DNA of 7,882 nucleotides from Spirochaetota bacterium (GTDB lineage: Bacteria > Spirochaetota > UBA12135 > COTS27), in contig JAUXHF010000083.1 in NCBI GenBank assembly GCA_030621685.1, positions 1 to 7,882 of the forward strand, in the 5' to 3' direction. The first letter of the stretch is position 1. Each line of letters opens with the position of its first letter. This document shows, piece by piece, positions 4,659-7,882 of the stretch. A program made the translations under genes and the position numbers. The notes under the pieces were generated by a model. That model was not told where the DNA came from and did not search any database. It saw only the letters and a program-made list of their open reading frames with translations.

Positions 4659-6131
4659 TTATTCTGGTATTTTGCTCCAACCAAATTTCATTTTTGCTTT
4701 ATACAAAAGTAAATGATGCAAAGAATGCTTTATCCAATGTCCAGCTAAACCTATTTCTCCAAAGGTATACTTTGTATCTCTTCCTGTTTCTGGATATTTT
4801 TCAAAATCAGGAACAATAGGGTATACGCTCATGGAAGCCGCAGAGCCGTTGATAAATCCGTTACCAGAGGATGCCACACAAGCAGCGCCCATACAGGCCA
4901 TACTGGCTTCTTGAAGAGTCGTATTTTTTTCACCTTTTGTCATGAGGTCACACACACTTTTAGCAACAGCTTTTCCTATAATAGCTGAAGGCATACCTGT
5001 TCTTGGAGGAGTGGCGGTAATCACAGTTCCATTAGGAGATTTTCTTGGCTGCGATATAGGATGCGGGGGAGCAAAAGCAATTCCAGCGGCAAATATGTTT
5101 TTATAAGTAGGATTTTGATACGTTTTTGGCCAATCGCTTGGTTTCCAATTCTCATAAGCGCCGGCAGCATAATTGGCATCAACTTTTAGAAAATTATTAG
5201 GGGCAAAAATATCACTTGTGATTTCTGCACCAGTTTTGTTAAAAGCACTGAGGCCAACACCAGCAAAGGGAGGGATAAGCATAGCAAAATCAAATTCTTC
5301 AGAACCCATAGAGCCATCGAGTAGTTCATAAGAAACTTTACCTTTTTCTACTTTATTGACATGAGCTCCTGTAATCCAAGAAATATCTCGTTCAGCATAT
5401 AAGCTTTCGGCAAATAAATTAGAGCTTACAACAAACCCACCTTCGCTAAGATGTAAGCCGCCCATGCCAAAATCACCTAAAAATGATTCATTCGATATCC
5501 ATTTGATATCTGCCATGTCTCGCACACCAGCTTTTCTTATAGCTTGTTCCACATTGAAAGCATATTCAAAAGCCGCACCTTGACAAGTACACATTCCGTG
5601 ACCTGTTCCGATGAGAAATCTTTGGCGCTCTCCGGCCTTCATTTTTTCGATGCACTGCTTAAGCGCATGAGAGGCATGCAGGGCATGTTCAGTTGTGCAA
5701 ACAGAATAAGTATGTTCGCCTATCTGATCACCTTTGCCTAAACCAGGAGTAGCTCCAAAGTTTAGCTTTGGTCCTGTTGAGTTGAGTAAATAATCGTAAT
5801 GAACTTCTTCTCTGTCACCATTTTTTTCATCACTTGTATGTTGTATAATAACATAGGGTTGTGAGTTAGCTTTTTTGCCCTCGGGATGAATGGCAACAGC
5901 CTTGGCCTGTTTAAATAAAATGCCAGCTTTTTTATAAACAGGAGCTAACTCAAAAGTAACATCCTCTTTGCGCATGCTGCCAACACCAACCCAAATGTTT
6001 GATGGAATCCAGCTCCATTTGTCATTTGGAGAAACCATAATAACTTGGTGCTTAGCACCTAACCATTTTGCAGCAAAACTAGCCGCTGTATGACCAGAAA
6101 TGCCAGCACCTAAAATAAGAAACGTAGACAT
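4659..6131 (-). CDS. Sulfide:quinone oxidoreductase-like FAD flavoprotein
   Basis: This 490-aa FAD-dependent pyridine-nucleotide-disulfide oxidoreductase resembles sulfide:quinone oxidoreductases (SQR) and flavocytochrome c sulfide dehydrogenases, which oxidise sulfide to polysulfide and pass electrons to membrane quinone. The FAD dinucleotide motif GAGISG is at 8-13 with the second-strand acidic region replaced by VSPNDKW (33-39), as in SQRs. SQR-type cysteines are present: C145 in SVCTTEHA, C183 (with C181) in CTCQGAAFE, comparable to SQR C.GAP.E, and C417 in GAACVASSG. TGMPSAIIGKAVA (378-390) matches the C-terminal FAD-contact motif. Residues 461-483 form an amphipathic helix (GLAGHWIKHSLHHLLLY) of the type SQRs use to sit on the inner membrane. 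It is longer than many SQRs (about 430), mostly through loops at 310-375. AGAGG is 8 nt before the ATG. A 49-codon gene follows after 34 bp. Roles in sulfide detoxification or respiration are inferred. Confidence 0.85.
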   Translation of the reverse strand: MSTFLILGAGISGHTAASFAAKWLGAKHQVIMVSPNDKWSWIPSNIWVGVGSMRKEDVTFELAPVYKKAGILFKQAKAVAIHPEGKKANSQPYVIIQHTSDEKNGDREEVHYDYLLNSTGPKLNFGATPGLGKGDQIGEHTYSVCTTEHALHASHALKQCIEKMKAGERQRFLIGTGHGMCTCQGAAFEYAFNVEQAIRKAGVRDMADIKWISNESFLGDFGMGGLHLSEGGFVVSSNLFAESLYAERDISWITGAHVNKVEKGKVSYELLDGSMGSEEFDFAMLIPPFAGVGLSAFNKTGAEITSDIFAPNNFLKVDANYAAGAYENWKPSDWPKTYQNPTYKNIFAAGIAFAPPHPISQPRKSPNGTVITATPPRTGMPSAIIGKAVAKSVCDLMTKGEKNTTLQEASMACMGAACVASSGNGFINGSAASMSVYPIVPDFEKYPETGRDTKYTFGEIGLAGHWIKHSLHHLLLYKAKMKFGWSKIPE

Positions 6132-6139
6132 AATTTAAA

Positions 6140-6144
6140 CCTCT
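6140..6144 (-). promoter_or_regulatory. Shine-Dalgarno AGAGG of the SQR-like gene
   Basis: AGAGG on the minus strand lies 8 nt before the ATG at 6131, fixing the start of the SQR-like gene at the residue that begins the FAD-binding strand (STFLILGAG). Confidence 0.7.
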
Positions 6145-6175
6145 GTTTATTGTTTGTGTTACATAATTTAATCCG

Positions 6176-6319
6176 CTATTTTTTTACCAAACGACGTTGG
6201 TCTTTACCAAGAAAAATTGCAGCTGCTATGCTTCTTGCGTAAGAAAAATGAGGAATAGAAAGCGCCAGCACTTGGGAAACAGCAGAGCCAGCACGTAGGT
6301 CTTTTATAAAAAGTAAAAA
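6176..6319 (-). pseudogene. Relic resembling the desaturase C-terminus
   Basis: Between the desaturase and the SQR-like gene, the minus strand reads FLLFIKDLRA, an 11-residue interruption, then SIPHFSY ... AAAIFLGKDQRRLVKK and a TAG at 6176-6178. This parallels the end of the upstream desaturase: FIGIVKGLRA, then VPNFVY ... EAVIRSGKDQSHLLKARKKY. The 12 bases TTGGTCTTTACC (plus strand) are identical in both. The relic lies in the same frame as the desaturase, 59 codons beyond its stop, with no stop in between. No start codon or histidine boxes accompany it, so it is not an independent gene. It could be the remains of a tandem second desaturase, or the former C-terminus of the present gene after a partial duplication. 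Short repeat length limits confidence. Confidence 0.6.
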
Positions 6320-6352
6320 ATAATTCTCTGTTAAGTATTTGCATTGGATAAG

Positions 6353-7444
6353 CTAATATTTCTTCCTTGCTTTCAACAAATGGCTTTGGTCTTTACCCGA
6401 GCGAATTACAGCCTCATGCGTTTCAGCTTCTTGGTAAACAAAGTTAGGAACAGCCCTTAGGCCTTTTACAATACCAATGAAACTAAGCCCTTTTAGAACA
6501 TAGTAGGTAACATCAATTTCCCACCAATAAAAGCCTTGTTTGGCAGCAGCAGGATAGTAATGGTGGTTGTTATGCCAGCCTTCACCAAGCGTGAAAATGG
6601 AAAGGAACCAATTGTTTCGGCTTTCATCACCGGTAACAAATCGTTTTTTGCCAAACATATGTGTTAGCGAGTTAATGCTAACAGTAGCATGGAATAGAAA
6701 TACGGTAGAGATGAAAAAGCCCCACACAAGAAGTTGCCAGCGAGTAACGCCAAGGGCAGGAAAGTAAATCTCAAGGAACATGCCAAGAAAAAATACGCCA
6801 AAACCAGAAAGAGTGGGAACAAGACCATCGAAACGGTTAAGAAATTGAAGCTCTGGGTATTTAGCGAAATCTTGAATATATTCTTTTGGTGTTTGAAAAC
6901 TTATATCACAGGTGAACCAGCCCATATGCGACCAAAGGAAACCATGCAGCCCGGGAGAGTGAATATCTTTTTCGGTATCTGAGTAGCGATGGTGGTGGCG
7001 GTGGTTGGCTGCCCACCACAAGGCCCCTCGCTGGGCACAAGAGGCGCCTAAGAGCGCGAACATAAACTGCCAAAATCGGTTTAGCTTATACGTGCGATGT
7101 GAAAAATAACGGTGGTAGATGCCCGTTATAGCAAACATCCTAATAAGATAAAAACATATACCAAAAACTAAGGCAAACCAACTGAACCCTACTAAAAAAG
7201 CGAAAAGACATACGCCGTGTACTAATATAAAGGGAATAGTGCGAAACCAATTTACCTTTGTCGAGTTTCCAAGATGCTCTACCGATTCGGAATCTATCCA
7301 TAAATACATGTTTTTGAAGGGTTTTTTAGCATATTCCCAAAATTTCTGTGACGAAGCTACGCCAGGCTCATCGGAAGCTTGTTTTGTTGCTGCTTGTTTA
7401 GGCATATTTTTTTCTTTTGTTAAAGTAGTGTTTTTAGAATTCAT
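6353..7444 (-). CDS. Membrane fatty-acid (stearoyl-CoA type) desaturase
   Basis: This is an integral-membrane di-iron acyl desaturase of the stearoyl-CoA Delta9 class, 363 aa, a normal length. It inserts a double bond into saturated acyl chains using O2 and an electron donor, adjusting membrane fluidity. All three histidine boxes are intact: HRYFSH (111-116), HRHHH (148-152) and HNNHH (291-295), plus H168 near WSHMGW. Hydrophobic segments lie near 68-90, 91-108, 208-228 and 237-257. The donor-binding cytochrome b5 domain of eukaryotic yeast-type desaturases is absent. The start is uncertain: ATG at 7444 has no clear Shine-Dalgarno. ATG at 7405 (Met14, MPKQAATK) has a purine-rich AAAGAAAAAA before it, and residues 1-35 are not conserved-looking. 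A candidate promoter and operator-like inverted repeat lie about 150 bp upstream. Whether it is read with the SQR-like gene 221 bp downstream is unknown. Confidence 0.94.
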   Translation of the reverse strand: MNSKNTTLTKEKNMPKQAATKQASDEPGVASSQKFWEYAKKPFKNMYLWIDSESVEHLGNSTKVNWFRTIPFILVHGVCLFAFLVGFSWFALVFGICFYLIRMFAITGIYHRYFSHRTYKLNRFWQFMFALLGASCAQRGALWWAANHRHHHRYSDTEKDIHSPGLHGFLWSHMGWFTCDISFQTPKEYIQDFAKYPELQFLNRFDGLVPTLSGFGVFFLGMFLEIYFPALGVTRWQLLVWGFFISTVFLFHATVSINSLTHMFGKKRFVTGDESRNNWFLSIFTLGEGWHNNHHYYPAAAKQGFYWWEIDVTYYVLKGLSFIGIVKGLRAVPNFVYQEAETHEAVIRSGKDQSHLLKARKKY

Positions 7445-7585
7445 ATTGTTTATATATCTCTGATAGTTTTTTTTTGGTGAAAAACGAGTAACGGGAATTT
7501 TAATTTAAGCTTTGGTGGTTAAGAAAGTAATACTAATATAGGATTAGCATAGTAGTTGTTATTTACTGCATTCTGTTATCTACAA

Positions 7586-7619
7586 TATAGTATTATAACA
7601 ATATCAATATAATACTATA
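7586..7619. repeat. Perfect 11-bp inverted repeat in the desaturase promoter region
   Basis: TATAGTATTAT (7586-7596) and its exact complement ATAATACTATA (7609-7619) flank a 12-nt spacer. The centre-to-centre distance is 23 bp, about two helical turns, the geometry of an operator for a dimeric regulator or two dimers. It overlaps the candidate promoter. The surrounding DNA is extremely AT-rich, so a chance dyad is possible. Confidence 0.6.
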
Positions 7620-7621
7620 AA
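7592..7621 (-). promoter_or_regulatory. Candidate sigma-70 promoter for the desaturase
   Basis: On the minus strand a perfect -10 TATAAT (plus 7592-7597) is preceded by TTTATA (plus 7616-7621) with an 18-bp spacer. Transcription would start near 7585, leaving a leader of about 140 nt before the ATG at 7444. Such hexamers arise easily in AT-rich DNA, so this is suggestive only. Confidence 0.4.
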
Positions 7622-7719
7622 AATACGATACTATGAAAAATAAAAATAAGAGACAAAAAAAACATTAAATAAAGTTTTTCTATAGATATTTGAAGAATTT
7701 GCTGGTATTTGTACGCTGG

Positions 7720-7763
7720 CTAAATTTTGCCTAAATTTTGCCTAAATTCTGACTAAATTCTCA
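7720..7763. repeat. Four 11-bp tandem repeats
   Basis: Units CTAAATTTTGC, CTAAATTTTGC, CTAAATTCTGA and CTAAATTCTCA occupy 7720-7730, 7731-7741, 7742-7752 and 7753-7763. They share the exact core CTAAATT with a period of 11 bp and no gaps. A fifth degenerate AAATTTTTAATT follows. The period places every core on the same face of the helix. It lies 68 bp before the candidate plus-strand start at 7832. Confidence 0.9.
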
Positions 7764-7831
7764 AAATTTTTAATTCTAGCTAGCTAGAAGACCGCTTAGC
7801 CTACAAAAAGAGCCAAAGAATCAAAGAATTC

Positions 7832-7882
7832 ATGAAAAAAGACGAAAAAACAGAAGGCTTTGTATATAGTCGCCGAAATTCT
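7832..7882 (+). CDS. Possible 5' end of a plus-strand gene running off the window
   Basis: An ATG at 7832 opens a frame that stays open for all 17 remaining codons (MKKDEKTEGFVYSRRNS). The frame is also open upstream to a TAG at 7781-7783. The peptide is charged and hydrophilic and has the look of a cytosolic protein N-terminus, but no family can be named. There is no good Shine-Dalgarno; only purine-rich AAAGAATCAAAGAA precedes it. If real, it is divergent from the desaturase and would share the 387-bp repeat-rich spacer as its control region. A minus-strand gene tail here cannot be excluded. Confidence 0.3.
   Translation, partial: MKKDEKTEGFVYSRRNS

Noticed and set aside
4475..4684. Longer 69-codon version of the small gene
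   Set aside because: It would overlap the SQR-like gene by 26 bp, and the extra N-terminus is encoded by the Shine-Dalgarno region of the better start at 4624.
7720..7763. CRISPR-like array
   Set aside because: The units are 11 bp, adjoin without spacers and diverge gradually, so this is a simple tandem repeat. No cas genes are present.

Overview
The window is an AT-rich bacterial chromosome segment (roughly 40% G+C by eye). All six full-length genes and one short gene lie on the minus strand, so they are read from right to left. The pairing rsmG-parA is the conserved chromosome-partition neighbourhood seen near the replication origin of many bacteria, and parB would be expected just beyond the left edge. 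Short tandem repeats in most gaps, two decayed gene relics and long poorly coding spacers suggest a genome undergoing reduction, for example a host-associated proteobacterium. An alphaproteobacterial intracellular lineage such as Holosporales is possible, but this is inference and no sequence search was done.

Layout from right to left. At 7445-7831 is a very AT-rich spacer with a perfect 11-bp inverted repeat overlapping a candidate promoter, four 11-bp tandem repeats, and the possible start of a divergent plus-strand gene at 7832. Next are a membrane fatty-acid desaturase (6353-7444), an in-frame relic resembling the desaturase C-terminus (6176-6319), a sulfide:quinone oxidoreductase-like flavoprotein (4659-6131), and a 49-codon gene with its own good ribosome-binding site (4475-4624). 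The 3980-4474 spacer holds a decayed PII nitrogen-regulator gene on the plus strand. Its stop codon lies against a perfect 26-bp inverted repeat.

Further left are a D-2-hydroxyacid dehydrogenase of the hydroxypyruvate/glycerate type (3002-3979), a LysE-family exporter with an unusual hydrophilic insert (1974-2729), rsmG with a TTG start and an N-terminal extension (1169-1951), and parA (51-896).

How the genes fit together: lysE and rsmG are 22 bp apart and probably co-transcribed. The SQR-like gene and the 49-codon gene are 34 bp apart and form a likely two-gene unit; the desaturase may be transcribed ahead of them. No complete novel multi-gene system could be demonstrated. The most interesting points are the SQR-linked small protein, the PII relic with its adjoining palindrome, and the desaturase tail relic.
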